The notes beneath the pieces are model-generated. The model was given only the letters and a program-made list of their open reading frames with translations. It was not told the origin of the DNA and did not search any database. A DNA stretch of 64,000 bases from Opisthorchis felineus (lineage: Eukaryota; Platyhelminthes; Trematoda; Opisthorchiida; Opisthorchiidae). The stretch is taken from positions 71,510-135,509 of the forward strand of contig SJOL01002753.1 of assembly GCA_004794785.1 (NCBI GenBank), given 5' to 3'. The translations under genes and the position numbers were made by a program. Below, piece by piece: positions 50,046 through 62,085 of the stretch (its first letter is position 1; the number at the start of each line of letters is the position of its first letter).

Positions 50046-51591
50046 GCACATTACAAGACGGATCTACCATACTGCAGTAGCACTGATCTATAATTGTTTG
50101 GTCGCAGCACAGCTTCATAAGATAGTGCATATTCCAAGCTCGGTCTTTTCAGTTTAAGAAACACTTCAAGTATCCGGAGTTTGGGTTTGTGTCCAATGTA
50201 AATTAATAAAGTGCCGATTGCGCACTAAAGTTGTCGCACAATTGGACCCGAAGAATTTTAAATTCAGCCCTCTGCGTTTCGTTGACGAGTGATGCTAGTA
50301 GTGCCTGGTACCTTGGAGGTGCCCTTTCAACTTCTAATTCCTGAGGAAACAAACTGCATATGTGCGACAGGCTTTCTGCTGCCTGGTACCGAAATTGTTG
50401 ACCCTATCATTGAATGTGCGCAGCCTACTCAGTTCCGCAAAGTGTTTCGATCAGCCTTACATAATAGTACAGCAACATGAAGCTATATCTCATCATTCCT
50501 TCCTTGATCGTGCTGGTTCCCATAAGGCGACCAAGTGATTTTTGGTTGTAGCAAAACCTTTCCATAGTAATGAACAGTAGCTGTAGATAGTATGAATGAT
50601 TCAGCCTTCTGATGATTTAGATCTTGCCATAATTTTTCAAAAGACCAAAAGACCAAACAGCCCCAAGGTATAACCACTTTCCCCTAAGAGCGGACCTCTT
50701 CTGAAAGAAAGCTACTTGTTGAAACTGCAGACATAACCTCATACACTAAACCAAAGTTAAAAAACGCCTACTTAAAATGGCTTCTTAAAGCGTATTTCAA
50801 GGAACTATCTCGCCATCTACGGTGACCATCTGAGATAATCAACCAAAGTTGTCTTTTCTTAAGACTCTTTTGTTGAAGTGTGCTTCAACGAACCAAAAAC
50901 AAGCAATCTTTTCTGTAAGGATGTCTTCAGCAGGAAAACCATTTTGCAAATTACCTGCCATGAAAGGCCCCCTTTTGGTCAGTCCTTGAGAGTGCCTGTT
51001 CTAAGACAGGCTACTGAATCTTCAAAAGATCAATTAAAATAGGTTACTTCTGAGAGATATCTCTATGAACTACTTTTACGAGATGGATCTTTTTCGAATC
51101 TCGAGGAGTAATCTTTCCGGAAACCCAGGAACTACCGGGATGAAGGTTTGAACAGAACATCTTGACGTCATCCGAATGACAATTTCCACACTTAGTTTAT
51201 GTAAGTGGTGGCATTAGATTCGGTGTTATAAATTAAGCACTCCTCAAAAGTGACTACTAACGATGAGCTTCTGAGGTCTCCAGGTGTGAGTACACTGCTT
51301 AGAAGACATTCCTTTCGTTCGGTTCTTTTGTAAGATTCACGAAAATAGAGACGATTAGAGTGGTTCCACGCAGATGAAAAAACTCACCAGATGACCCCAT
51401 CCCTCGGGAAATAAACTTGATTGTAACGTGGAAAGTCAGAAGGGTACTGAGCTTTGAAATGTAAGGAAATCTAGCGCGAAGAGCTTGCATCTTGGTCTTT
51501 ACTGGGAGAGGAATTCGCGTTTGGATGACGCGTGAGTAGTTAGAGTAGTAACGCCTGGTAAAAGTTAGATGTGGTCTCCCTTGAGGTACTA
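50046..51591. other. No recognised gene
   Basis: A plus-strand frame at 50289-50480 is open but unrecognised and is not on the gypsy strand. A minus-strand frame at 51629-51388 ends at a good donor (TCTG|GTGAGT) and starts after CTCTCAG, but its phase does not fit the exon called just upstream. Confidence 0.35.
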
Positions 51592-51748
51592 ATCCAAATC
51601 TCTCGCGGATTTTACCATAACAGTCGCAACTGAGAGGACATCCGCCGTGGGTGAGCATACCAGAATGACTACCGTGCATTTCTTTGTGAATTTTCTTGAG
51701 AGAACAACGTTTGTGCCAGGAGGCTCAGCGTAGTTGGACCCGCTGCCA
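51589..51748 (-). CDS. Candidate exon, minus strand
   Basis: The minus-strand approach AATTTATTCCTCTCTTCTTTAAG is a strong 3' splice site. The frame then reads GSGSNYAEPPGTNVVLSRKF followed by TKKCTVVIL, with purine-N-pyrimidine codons typical of coding DNA. It either continues open to a TAG at 51591-51589 or ends at CTG|GTATGC. The latter would define a 31-bp intron to the next CTCTCAG acceptor. Such tiny introns are known in flatworms, but the phase-0 join meets a stop, so the unspliced terminal exon is drawn. No family is recognised. Confidence 0.3.
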
Positions 51749-54700
51749 CTTAAAGAAGAGAGGAATAAATTACTACTGGATAAAAGGAAACCACTAATGT
51801 CGGAAAATAAGGAAAATTTATCTATGGGTTGCAATGGCTCTAAATGATTTTTTGTTAACCTGTGCCATTACAGGCAAACTCAGAAATGACGTAGTGAACA
51901 GACGTCATTCACCAAGTATGAAGTGCTTCAGTTTTTATGTAATTCTCAAGTCAAATGATAGATCTAGGTCCCGAGCAAATGCTCTGAAAGTAGCAAATGA
52001 CAAATGAACAAAAGCACTGATTGTCTTAGCTGCAATGGTAGAAAGATACACGATGGTGTTGCAGCTCCAAGCACTAGTGCTTTCCAACTAGAGTGTGATT
52101 CGCACACGTGTTGGATAAACTTTTCCAACCGAAAGTGACGGAAATATTAAAGAGTCGTGGCAAACATTAGAAACCTTTGTGCAAAAAAATTACGCACATC
52201 ATGAGGTTCACTCGATTTTAAAGACCGATTACAGATAGCTGAATTTGTCGAAGAAGTTTTGGAAATTTCCGTAAAGATTTCTAAGAGTATACGATTTATA
52301 AGATTTATATATATAAGATTTATAAGATTTATAAGATTTCTATTCCTACAAAGCTCCTTCGTCCTAGTCGGGGCTCCTTAAATTGTCACTGTGTTAGATT
52401 CGATCGCAATATACTCCGGCTCCCATTACATTCTGGCCAGCAAATTGACTGGCTAGGAGTTTTGTCGAGCTTTCAGCCAAAATGCGTCCGTCGTTGCCGT
52501 CCTTTGTACACAGAAATAAAACTGTGCTGTTTATTTTCCTGAATCTTTCATGTTACGAAGTGTGTCACAGAACTTCCCGCCTAGAATTTGCTATGCCTTG
52601 GAACACGTGAACTGGTCGAAGCTCTGTTGACAACTGCCACTCTGGTAACTGATACACAGATTACTGCACCGATCCAGCCGAGGATCTGGGGTTAAATTCT
52701 GTGGTTCAGTTCACTGGTAGGACAAAATCGCTTCAAGCTCTAGGTTTGGGCCAGTAGAATTACCGGTGTTTCAGTAACCCCAGACCTGTAGCGTAGCTGT
52801 AGTAATCTAGGATTACGAAAAAAGACTTAGGGTGCCAGCTAATTGCTTCCAAAGGCTTATAAACTAGTTTGACAAATCTGAGACACTCAGTTCAACAGGA
52901 ATTCTACCCTTTCGCAGTTTTTATGAATTTACTCTAGGTCCAAAACACCTCGGGTTAAATCTTTCACATTCGCATCTGTCCACCTGAACACCAAAACGAA
53001 CCATGCCGCTTTGCATTAAAACGTTGGGAGCAAATGTATACCGGCTCTTCCTATCTGGTCGGTTTGAATAGACTGAGCATAGCTCTTGAACGCAGTAAGA
53101 TATCCAAATAAGTTGAACTGATTCTAGATGCATGCGTAGAGCTCAATCAGAATATGTTTATAATCTAGTTAAATGTTTCAAATGGCTTCACAAAACTTTG
53201 GTTTAAACCCACTCAACCACACGTCGTTTAGAGTATTTTTAGCAATCGAATAGAGAGTGAATCAACTAGTTTTGAAGGCCTCTTTCTTCTTTTCAGATAA
53301 AGAGGGCGAAACCATTTTGAAGCACTGAATGCCGACCTCGTCATTTTACCAATAGTGATGCAGTGAGCTATATGACGGCTGCTAGATACAGACCATTTGG
53401 TGGCCAGTGCAAACGGAATCCGTTGGAGCTCAGATGTTGCAGAAGTGTGTTTAGCTGTTGATATATCAAGCACGATGGGACTACTATGGATGTTCAAAAC
53501 AGTATGTATTTATATGCCAAATTTGTCCTATTTATTCCACATAATGGTGATAAACTAACAACGCGACTTCCGTGGGGTCATTATTGGTCGAATGATAGTC
53601 AGGCAAATGAGCAGCCCAGAAGCTGGCTGTGAAAATTTGTAGTATCTTACCAATAAGGCAGCTGGGTCCAACCATTTACGAACTTAAAGTATATATATAT
53701 CATTAGACCGCGGCCGCTATTTAACCAAGGAAAACTCATCTCAATAATGTGCAGGACATTAGCGCAGCCAAATTAACCAGGGTTGAGTTGACTGACTGCA
53801 AGGTAGACGTGCATATCGTAGTCTGACGAAGCTTTAGTGATCTAATGACATCCCCAACGCACCACCAGTATTACAGTGCAACGCAACACCCACAATACTA
53901 GATCAATAGGCAGTCTGAAATCGTCCAATGCAGTTATTGTTTTATTGGAATTATCTTCTTTAATCCAGGACGAATTCGAAGACGTTCCGTTTAGGTACTG
54001 GATCGATCATCTGGGTTTGGATTTACGTCATCCAAGAAAATTGCTTTGTATTCTAAGTCTACTCGCCTGCTGATGAGTCGTGAGCACATGTGCTGATTTG
54101 CCTATGTCTGGGTTGCCTCCAAGGTACCCCTGAGTGCAAGCTGTCCAAATTGGTTGTGTACACGTGCACAGCTGGATGGCAGTCCTTGCAAATGACTTTA
54201 CAAACTTGGAGTCGGTGATTCGCCATAGGAAGGTATGCTGATAGGTAGGCGAACCGCCGAATCGGTCGCTTGTTTCCGTAGAGTGAGATTGCTTATGCAA
54301 CGGCCGGACCGTGGTGAATATGGTGCAGGCAGGCTTTGGCAAATCAATTAATCATCTTTTGGTTGGTCTGGTGGCTTTCCATCCTTTCCCCAAGGTCCCA
54401 CTCGGGAATTGCACGGTATCAGAATGAAGCTGTTTCGTGCAACACACGATTCGTCTAGCCGACTATAATGAAACTTGGATTGCGCGTGTAAGGCGATGTT
54501 ACGCACATCCATAAAAACACAAATCCCCACCCTAATGCAGGAGAAAGTTGCAAAAGTTTAACTGAATGTATGAAACACAATGTGACTTTGTTGGATGTCA
54601 CTGACACTTCATTTTATGAGCTAAACTGGAAGGTTGTCCATATTCGAAGTGATAAAGAGATAAGGTAAACAGGTAAGCTGATATCACAGTCATCCACACG

Positions 54701-55313
54701 TAGTCCCCGATGCTTTACGTAAAAATGAAAGGTCTTCATACAGGGTCATGATCCGGAAAAAACATAACTAAGGAATGAGTAACTATGAACTGGAATGAGA
54801 CCTACATGGTAGGACTTTTCCAGTTACATCGGTAGGAGGTGTATACATTCTTAAATGTCATCGGTTTGGTGGAGTTTACAACGGCATACTACAACATCCA
54901 GGCCTAAAGCCCTGTACGTAACAGCGCATACTTGTCGTTCTACCTTACTCCACTATCCATTTGGGGTGAGAATACAGTTGTATGCGCGATCATCTGCATT
55001 ACTGAGTCTGTAAAACGCATTCTTTCGTCCTCCAAGAAACAGTATAAGCTGAATTTTGCTACTCCAACAAGGTGCACAGCTCGCCGAGAAAGCGGACCTA
55101 GGTTGCCTGATGGATACCATCTCGAATATTCTTTATCTAACGTTTTAAGCTACCAGGCTTTTCTCCGCGATTATTCACCTGCCTAAGTGTCGCAGTACAA
55201 TGGTGAGTTCGTGCTTACAATGAACATCAATTTAGTTCTGCGCTGACTCTAGCCAGAACCTCTAACTCCCATGTTCGCCGTTTGTACATGGGATCAAGTA
55301 GTGTTATTTTCAG
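51749..55313. other. No recognised gene; one short tandem repeat
   Basis: It contains the 9-bp tandem at 52292-52339. Good acceptors near 52475 and 52508 lack matching open frames. Nothing else is recognised. Confidence 0.4.
52292..52339. repeat. 9-bp tandem repeat (GATTTATAA)
   Basis: About five head-to-tail GATTTATAA units, one of them altered by an inserted TA stretch. Confidence 0.85.
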
Positions 55314-55412
55314 GTGACTGCGGTTTGATATTCACCATTTCAGTTCGTTATCTGGCTGTGATAAATGCAGGAGTGGAGTTAGGCGGCCCAATGACAAAGC
55401 AACCTTGGGTTG
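55314..55412 (+). CDS. Candidate exon of a possible membrane-protein gene
   Basis: It follows AAGTAGTGTTATTTTCAG, a good acceptor. One frame reads DCGLIFTISVRYLAVINAGV and ELGGPMTKQPW and stays open to 55447; the donors TTG|GTGTAT and GGT|GTATGG end it near 55412 or 55414. The first gives a phase that fits one frame of the 39-nt candidate exon 170 bp downstream. The product is not recognised. Confidence 0.27.
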
Positions 55413-55582
55413 GTGTATGGTTTCAAAGTACACGTTTTTTGGCGTGACTATATTACAACAGATCCTCAGGGAACCAGTCAACCCCGTATCAATAAAATTG
55501 TGCAAATATTCAATTCACACTCATGTGCTTTCGAATCTTTTGGCGAGATGGAATTATGATAACTGTTGCATTTTTCTCGTAG

Positions 55583-55621
55583 GGCACAGGCAAGAAAAAC
55601 GGTCACGTACAATTGGTTTAG
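55583..55621 (+). CDS. Candidate 39-nt micro-exon
   Basis: It lies between TTGCATTTTTCTCGTAG (strong acceptor) and GTAAGTTTTC (strong donor), the best-bounded very short exon on the plus strand. Its length is a multiple of three. Two frames are open: one encodes AQARKTVTYNWF, which can join the next candidate exon in phase; the other encodes HRQEKRSRTIGL, which fits the previous one. Both joins cannot be right at once, so at least one neighbour or boundary is wrong. Confidence 0.3.
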   Translation, partial: GTGKKNGHVQLV

Positions 55622-55696
55622 GTAAGTTTTCGTGAAAGTCCTTTGGGACGACTTGCCAAACTTTGGGAAACCCTGAGATATGTCTGCCAATTTCAG

Positions 55697-55868
55697 TGTA
55701 CGACGCCTAATTTGGTTGCTCGTTTTTGCTGCAAGTGGTTTGGGTATAATCTCATTGGATCCGCATACTCCCCAATCCAGCTGGACAATTTCATTGGAAC
55801 GTCAAGAGTCTATTTTAATTTTCTGTTTTGTGGGATTTAATCAGTTGAATCTGCTGAAAAAAGGGTAG
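55697..55868 (+). CDS. Candidate exon with a transmembrane-like segment
   Basis: It follows GTCTGCCAATTTCAG. The frame reads VRRLIWLLVFAASGLGIISL, a basic pair then a hydrophobic stretch long enough to cross a membrane. SLERQESILIFCF follows, then a stop at 55868. RR-aromatic-hydrophobic order resembles the first transmembrane segment of DEG/ENaC channels, but no defining motif of that family is present, so this is only a suggestion. Another frame is open over the same bases. Confidence 0.3.
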
Positions 55869-56081
55869 AAACAGTTTAGCCTTTAGACGTAAGAAAATCT
55901 TACCGGAGCATTCTTGTTTCAATGTAGTTGTTGTGCCGTGTGACGAATGGGGACTACATTTCCAAGGCCAGCCTCTTATTTTTCACTGGGCACTCTAGTG
56001 CTTTCCTGTTTCAAATGAGTCCATTAAGTTTGAAAACCTCAATGAGGTAATAACGACTCCGGAATAATTTGACAATTTCAG
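55869..56081. other. Candidate intron
   Basis: Sequence between two candidate exons; it ends in a pyrimidine-poor but usable acceptor. Confidence 0.25.
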
Positions 56082-56305
56082 ATCCATGGCACGTTTCTAC
56101 TAAAGACTGCCGATACATGTTTTTGCTCGCTGAGCCGCGCTGTGTTGAGGAAGTTTTCTACAGACACCACGTCAAAAACCAGTTCGATAACACTAGCATC
56201 CTCAATGGTACGAGCTACCGAAATTTTTCAAAGGCTGCCTTGTGTTACATAAAAATCCATTTCCCGTACGATGATAGGAATCATCTGAAAACTGAGCATC
56301 CATAA
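56082..56305 (+). CDS. Candidate exon rich in N-glycosylation sequons
   Basis: It follows TTGACAATTTCAG. The frame encodes PWHVSTKDCRYMFLLAEPRC, then a part with NTS, NGT and NFS sequons in close succession, then CYIKIHFPYDD and a TAA stop. Codons such as GAT AAC ACT AGC ATC CTC AAT GGT are strongly coding-like. The sequons suggest an extracellular segment. Together with the hydrophobic candidate exon upstream, this points to a surface or channel-like membrane protein. A DEG/ENaC link is possible but its conserved Cys pattern is not seen. Confidence 0.33.
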
Positions 56306-57658
56306 TATTTTCAGTAGGCCTATAACTTTCCAAACTTTTGTCATATACCGTAGTCCCTGCCTCCTGCTCCGCATATCATTCACCAGTAAAGAGTGCGACT
56401 GAAGGTGCACAGCTCATTGACGGGGTCAACCAGTGGCTGGGTGCTGAGAGTGAATGCGTCTGGTGCTTATTGTTGCCTGATACCAATTTGCCACGGGTGC
56501 GTTTTCTGATTGGTACGTGTAGTTACTGTGAAATACGAAGGATCATCATTCAATTTTGGTATGTCAGTCAGTCCCAGAAACAGATGCCAACCCCTTACTG
56601 CTGAAAGCTTAAAGAGATACCAAACAAAATCTCAGGTTTCTACATTTTTCGATTGGTCTTGTTTTCAAGTGAATGTACAGGCACGTTAGGAGAGGTTAAC
56701 TAGAAGTTTGATAGTATGGTATATTGGTGAACACAGCAGGAAAGATTGGTGGGTTCTTTTTTAAAATAAGATTTCATGCACATAGGTTTCATTGAACTCT
56801 GCGTTTTGCTACGCTGCGTCAGAAACGCTAGATATTTTGTCCTACCAGTAACGTGGATATTCCTTGATATTTCTTATGGCGTTCTGAAGGCAGGGAAGTG
56901 ACATATAAGCTGCTATCACAAAGAAGCATGCGCTTCTCTGAATTTCACTAAATCTGGCTGTTTTTACTTAGGATATCTCAGTTGCCTTACTGAAGTCACT
57001 GCTTACGTAGTGCAACTAAATAGTAGATTGCGCCTGTCACTTCCTTCGATATTACGAACTCCACAGAGGTTTTCCTAGCAAATTGAAATGGCCATTTAAG
57101 AATAACTTTGGGCCTGTTTACATTTAAATTTATTTTACACATTGCCATTGCAAATAAGTACTTCGCTGGCGTGCCAACCACAACATTTTTCGCCGACATT
57201 TGTGGACTTCCACGAAACGAATTCCCTATTCCTGTCAAGTACCACCTCTGTGTATAACCGGAGAGGTGACTAATAGTGACAAAAAATGTGAAGCCCACCG
57301 CCGTGTTTTTAAAGGAAGGGTACCTCTTCAATTATTCAAAATAACATGACTCCAGTTTGAACTCTCAAAACATTTAAAAAGTACTCCGAATGGCAAGAGC
57401 GCGATTCTTACTAGAGCTGACTAACCTCTGTGAAAATGTCAACTAGCGACACAGACTAAGGCAAGGCTCTTCTACACTAATCAGGTGGATCCATATCGTT
57501 TCAGCAAACAATACAGGTGTTTAATATTTTGACGTATTCAAAACGGGGCCGTCGATACGTCTCGTGTAATGAGCATTTCCGGTGATGCATTGATTATCGA
57601 GCAGCAGTTTGCTTAACCTTCGTTAGTTTTCGTATGTTGAAGTTGAGCTTGTGGATTC
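56306..57658. other. No certain gene
   Basis: A minus-strand frame at 56996-57331 is open for 111 codons with protein-like composition but has no splice or family support. It was left uncalled. Confidence 0.35.
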
Positions 57659-57858
57659 CTCAACAGAACTCTCTAGGATATATCTCCTCTGCTCTGGTTG
57701 GTTTTGCCAGCCTGTGTGAACTTGGGTCTGCTGAAGCATTGAGTGTCACTGATGTTGTCAGTCAAATGCTTCCCGTAAACTTGAGTGCGTTACCTGAGTT
57801 TCGGAACTACTTTCTTGAATACACGAAAACATTGAGGAATGTTATTTGGAATCTTTAA
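57659..57858 (+). CDS. Candidate terminal exon
   Basis: It follows GATTCCTCAACAG, a moderate acceptor. The frame encodes SLGYISSALVGFASLCEL, a mildly hydrophobic stretch, then VVSQMLPVNLSALPEFRNYF and a stop at 57858. It may also start at the ATG at 57634. If it belongs to the candidate gene upstream it would be its last exon, but about 1.3 kb separates them and phase was not established. No family is recognised. Confidence 0.22.
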
Positions 57859-59040
57859 TTGTGTGACACACTATACCATGAGTGAATTTAAGTGAATTAT
57901 TATTTATCCAGATTTAACCTACGCCGGTCGGATCTCATATTTGTTACAAAACGTAGATACTGGTAAGTGGTCACGTGGGATGTTCACTACGCTAACCTAT
58001 CACATGAGGATTTAGAACTCATCGAGCTGATGGTTTGCATGCATATCTTAATTTTGATAGGGGCTGGTCGTGATCAACATCCAGCAGGAGTATCACAAGC
58101 TGCGCTCCGCTAAATCCACGAGATATACTGAATACTTATATACTGGACAGTTCCTCCCTTTGTTGTTTGATGATAGCCACTGCAATTCATTCTTTTTTCA
58201 AATTGCAAGGTGTGATGACCACGTCGCCACAGTTGCCATAAAGGCAAATGTACTGGCCAATTCCAAGGCAAGATGACGCGATCAGAACAAAAGTAAACTC
58301 AACCTCCTCTTCTTACCGCCGAAAGTTGTCGCAACATATTCAAAGCACTCACGTGTACACAGTCTGGATAGATGGTGATCATTTGTTTACAAAACAGTGT
58401 TTGAGACGAAAACTGCCACCGTTTGTTTACTGGCAGCTTGTTTACGTGTCTACACTGACGATTTACCACACTGTATGTAGTTGCGCTGATGGCTGCTTGG
58501 GGATGTTCCAAAAAATGATAATAGTAAGCCAAAAATACAATTGTATTGAGGACTGAATATATCGCGATGGTTGTCCAAGTTAGACGACGTTTCAGAAATT
58601 ACACAAAAATTTCTGTTCTGAATGGAGCCTAAGGAAAGTTGTCGCACGGTGAAAAGGCTAGAGAGGTGACAATATTTTGGGCCATGTCGTAGCAAAGCTT
58701 CAAATCCTGTAATCTGTTGACTTATTTGACTTGCAGCGTTTGCCCGTGATCCTCGAGTGGCTAAAATGTTCCGTGACGAGGCTATTTGAAGAAACTATCT
58801 GTGAAGCAGGATGACTCCTCTTCAAAAAACAATAATGAGGCCAAACAAAATCGTCTTCTCGTGAGGATAATTCCCTCCAAGACAGATGTAGTTTTCTTGC
58901 TCACAATTAAGTCCTGACTCCTCGTCGATTCATTCCTACACCACTGATATTTGTATTGTCATGAGGAGATTTGACCTTAACGTAGTGTGACGGTTTGTGT
59001 AACTTCTTCACCCATTGAGCTATACTCGGATGTATCCGAG
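57859..59040. other. Non-coding stretch, nothing recognised
   Basis: A GATACTG|GTAAGTGG donor near 57961 has no exon in front of it. Nothing else is recognised. Confidence 0.4.
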
Positions 59041-59044
59041 TGAC

Positions 59045-60935
59045 GCTGAGAGTCTCTCATACCAGGTTGGTCAATGGTTGGTCTGACGAACACAGTCTCC
59101 TTGTCCTCCAGGTTAGGGGTTGGAACATGTTTGGCGACTTATTCCGTGAACATGGTAATGCATTTGCATTTCCCGCCAAAAACCGCTGCCGTGCGGTCAA
59201 AAGCCAAAGACTTCGGTTGAGGACTCTAATCGTTCACCTGTCTAGGCATGGGCGCCCTGGCAGTATCCCAGCCCATGTAAAACCATGAATTGCACACATA
59301 CACATAAATTCATGCCATATCGGCCGTCGCGTAGTGCCATCAACCGCGTCGCCTTACTTGCTGGATACAGCAAGACGGGTAACCGAAAACAGGCTACTGC
59401 TGACGCCTCCCTTCTTTCTCTTTCACAAACTTTCTCTTCACCCTCCCCATACCCCATTACTAACTCTCTCCTTTTAGGCCCAGTAGTTGAGACCGATGGC
59501 TCCGTTCGTACCGGCATCTCGAAATCAATCTTTAAGCCTCAACGTCCAGTCTACCTGACTGAGTTCAATGTCCGAACTCTGAAGCAAGCAGGACAACAAG
59601 CTGCTCTTACACTGGACTCGCTTGGCATAGATGTGTGCTGGGTATCAGCAACAAAAATTCAAGATGCAAGCACAGTGGTTGAGCTGACCAAACCATCACT
59701 CTCCACTCGCTTCCGGCTGCACACCTCTGGCCTCTGCAGCTGGATGTGCAAGGTTTTTTATCATCTTCAATCACCGGGCAGAAGGATTCTTGCTTGACTG
59801 GATACCCGTTAATAGTCGCCTCTGGGCGATTCGTCTAGCAGCGTCTGTGAAGGACTCTCACAAGCGGGAAGTTGATAGATGTCTGTTTATCGTGTCTGCC
59901 CACACCCCAACTGACCGTAGCTCCGATGCCGTCAAAAACAGGCTTTACGACGCCCTGAGTGCTCTGTTACGGCGACCTAAAAGCTCAGAGATCGTTGTGG
60001 TTGCCGGAGATCTGAATGCACAAGTTGGTAGGCTTAGCGCATCTGAAACTCATTTAGGTGGCTGACATGGATTCGGTACGTACCAACAATGGTGCCCAGC
60101 TATGTGCAGACCGCAGGCTGTTTTTATGCAGTACTAACTTCAGAAAAAGCCGAAGTTGTCTGGCCTCGTGGTGTCCTTTAACGGCGTGCCGGCTACGAAC
60201 TCAAATTGATCACATTGCTATCAGTTACCGATGGAGCGGATCAATGACTCACTGTCACTCGTTCTGGAACACATTTGTGGATTTCGACCAAGTGCTCGTC
60301 CAGAGTCGTTTCTCCGATCATTTTCCAGGGCCGCATAAGATGCGGAGAAATCGCTTGGCAATTGACAGATTGGCAGATCCGGATGTTAGCTGAATTTACC
60401 AGAACTGTTTTCTAGAGTCTCTTCCAACTATTCTACCATCGGATGTGAATTCATACTGGGACGGGATCGTCACCTCTTTGCACGGTGCTGAGAGTTTTGA
60501 TCGGGTCACTCAAGCACTTACACCAAACAGTGGTATAAGGAGGAAAGCCCTTCGCCGCGGAGTTGTTTATTAGAAAACACCAACTAAACAGTTACAGACT
60601 ATTGGACAGGAAAGTCATATGCAGGACTCATATGCAGGTTGTTTAAAAAAAAACTGAATATCCGTCTTCTTCCTGAACTCTCCTGGCTATTCATTGACTA
60701 TCACGCAGTTGTAAACGAATGCTACAAGGCAGTTCCACAAATTCCGTAATAAATCCCACTTTCCATTAGATCCAGGCGGAGTTACGAGAAAACATACTAC
60801 CCGCCTGTCTCATCAGTAGTATCCACCGTTACAGTGGTCGGAGAAATATCCCCGCCGGTCCCGAACATAACTTGACCCGACGAATCATCAGACGTCAAGT
60901 GCAAGTGAGCGGGCTAGCCGTCCGTGAAGTCTAGT
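59045..60935 (+). mobile_element. LINE 5' part with decayed endonuclease
   Basis: The 5' untranslated part (59045-59300) parallels that of the 37.4-kb copy. The apurinic-type endonuclease then runs across three frames: FNVRTLKQAGQQAAL (59563-), VSATKIQDAS where related LINEs have SETRIQ (catalytic Glu replaced by Ala), SLLDWIPVNSRL-like text after a frameshift near 59790, VVVAGDLNAQVG (59996-60031), QIDHIAISYRW (60205-60237) and SDHFPG (60316-60333). Beyond it, SGRRNIPAGPEHN and RRIIRRQV (60840-60895) mark the linker before the reverse transcriptase, where the copy ends. About 200 bases before that linker look unrelated and may be an insertion. The element is dead. Confidence 0.8.
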
Positions 60936-61715
60936 CAGTCTAGTCTATAATTGCAAGCCCTCTTCGGGGGGATTTCTGTTACTTCCCGCTTTCTACCCCA
61001 CATAACAATGTTTTTGCGGCAATTTGATGAACTTCGGCAAGAATGAAAGGCAAGGACTATTTTCTTTACTTTGGGCTTGTTAAACTTTGCCAATGACGAG
61101 CCAATGCAATTACTGGACACTGAGTTCTAGAAGTAAAATCTTTTGACTTCGCGATGTTTACACCAGTGCAGAAGGAAGTGCAGGGAATCGGTCGTCACTT
61201 GAAAACTGTGCCCATTATTGACGTTGCAGAAAATTCCAAGAAAAAGCCGAGAAGTAACTGAATGCTTCATTTTGCCGCAGAACAATACGCGGACTACAGG
61301 AACAACATCAAGAGGGAATATGGAACCGGGAAAAAAAGCAGGATGTATGGTGGTTCTAAAACCCCATTTGACTGTGCTGTCGAAGACGTTTCGAGCGAAC
61401 AGCCGTTAGGAATTATTATTATTGCGCGATACTTGAATGTGCCGAGATAATTTATAGAAGCCTCTTGTTTCGAATTCCGACGATGATTTAGGACGAAGAT
61501 TCCGCACAATTAAAGAAATATGGTTTGAGTGAAGCTGACTGCTTGTGTGAAACGCCTTGTAAAAGTCAAATTTTCAATTTATTTATATCGCATCCGTTTA
61601 GTCGTTCACAATTTTCGATGATCGGATCTCGATTCTACACCAACCCATAACGAGAGGTCAAATCTAGTTGCCGTTTATTGCGTGTTGTCTGTAAACGTCT
61701 TTATAATTTAGACGT
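60936..61715. other. Non-coding stretch, nothing recognised
   Basis: Short frames only. GACGTTTCGAGCGAACAGCC near 61386 slightly resembles the hammerhead-repeat arm but is too short to call. Confidence 0.4.
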
Positions 61716-62085
61716 AAATCACCACTCATAAGGATGCTAAAAACTCCTGGAGGGCTCACAATCGGTTTCGCCCTTCTTGGGGCTTATCACATTGGCCAAG
61801 TCATCGGGTTTCCGTCAACCTTATGTTCTTCTTGAACCCAAATCGCACGAAAGTAGACTTATACACTCACCTGCGTACCAATTTGATTTTGACGAGCGAC
61901 TCACCTGGAATCAAACTGAATCTCTAGTTTATGATGTTCTCAATCAGCTGAATGTATTGCACTAGGCCGCCTAATGTTTCAGTTGGGATGCTGTTCGAGA
62001 TATCGCAATACTTTGCAAAGATGTAAATCACGACCCATAAGGTTGCTGAAAGCTCTTCGAGAGATTCAGCTGGATTCCAGGTCAG
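61716..62085 (+). repeat. Interspersed repeat family R1, copy f (most complete)
   Basis: The order is: end block ACTCATAAGGATGCTAAAAA (61726), a CTTCTTGGGGCTTATCAC block, a segment coding [20 protein letters not shown], the core coding [15 protein letters not shown], then MFQLGCCSRYRN. It closes with CCATAAGGTTGCTGAAAGCTC (62036), a second, direct copy of the end block. Copies a-e share subsets of these blocks. The central part is open over about 60 codons, so an ancestral short protein is possible. The family is unnamed by me. Confidence 0.6.

Noticed and set aside
56996..57331. 111-codon minus-strand open frame
   Set aside because: No splice or family support, on the strand opposite to the better candidate exons.
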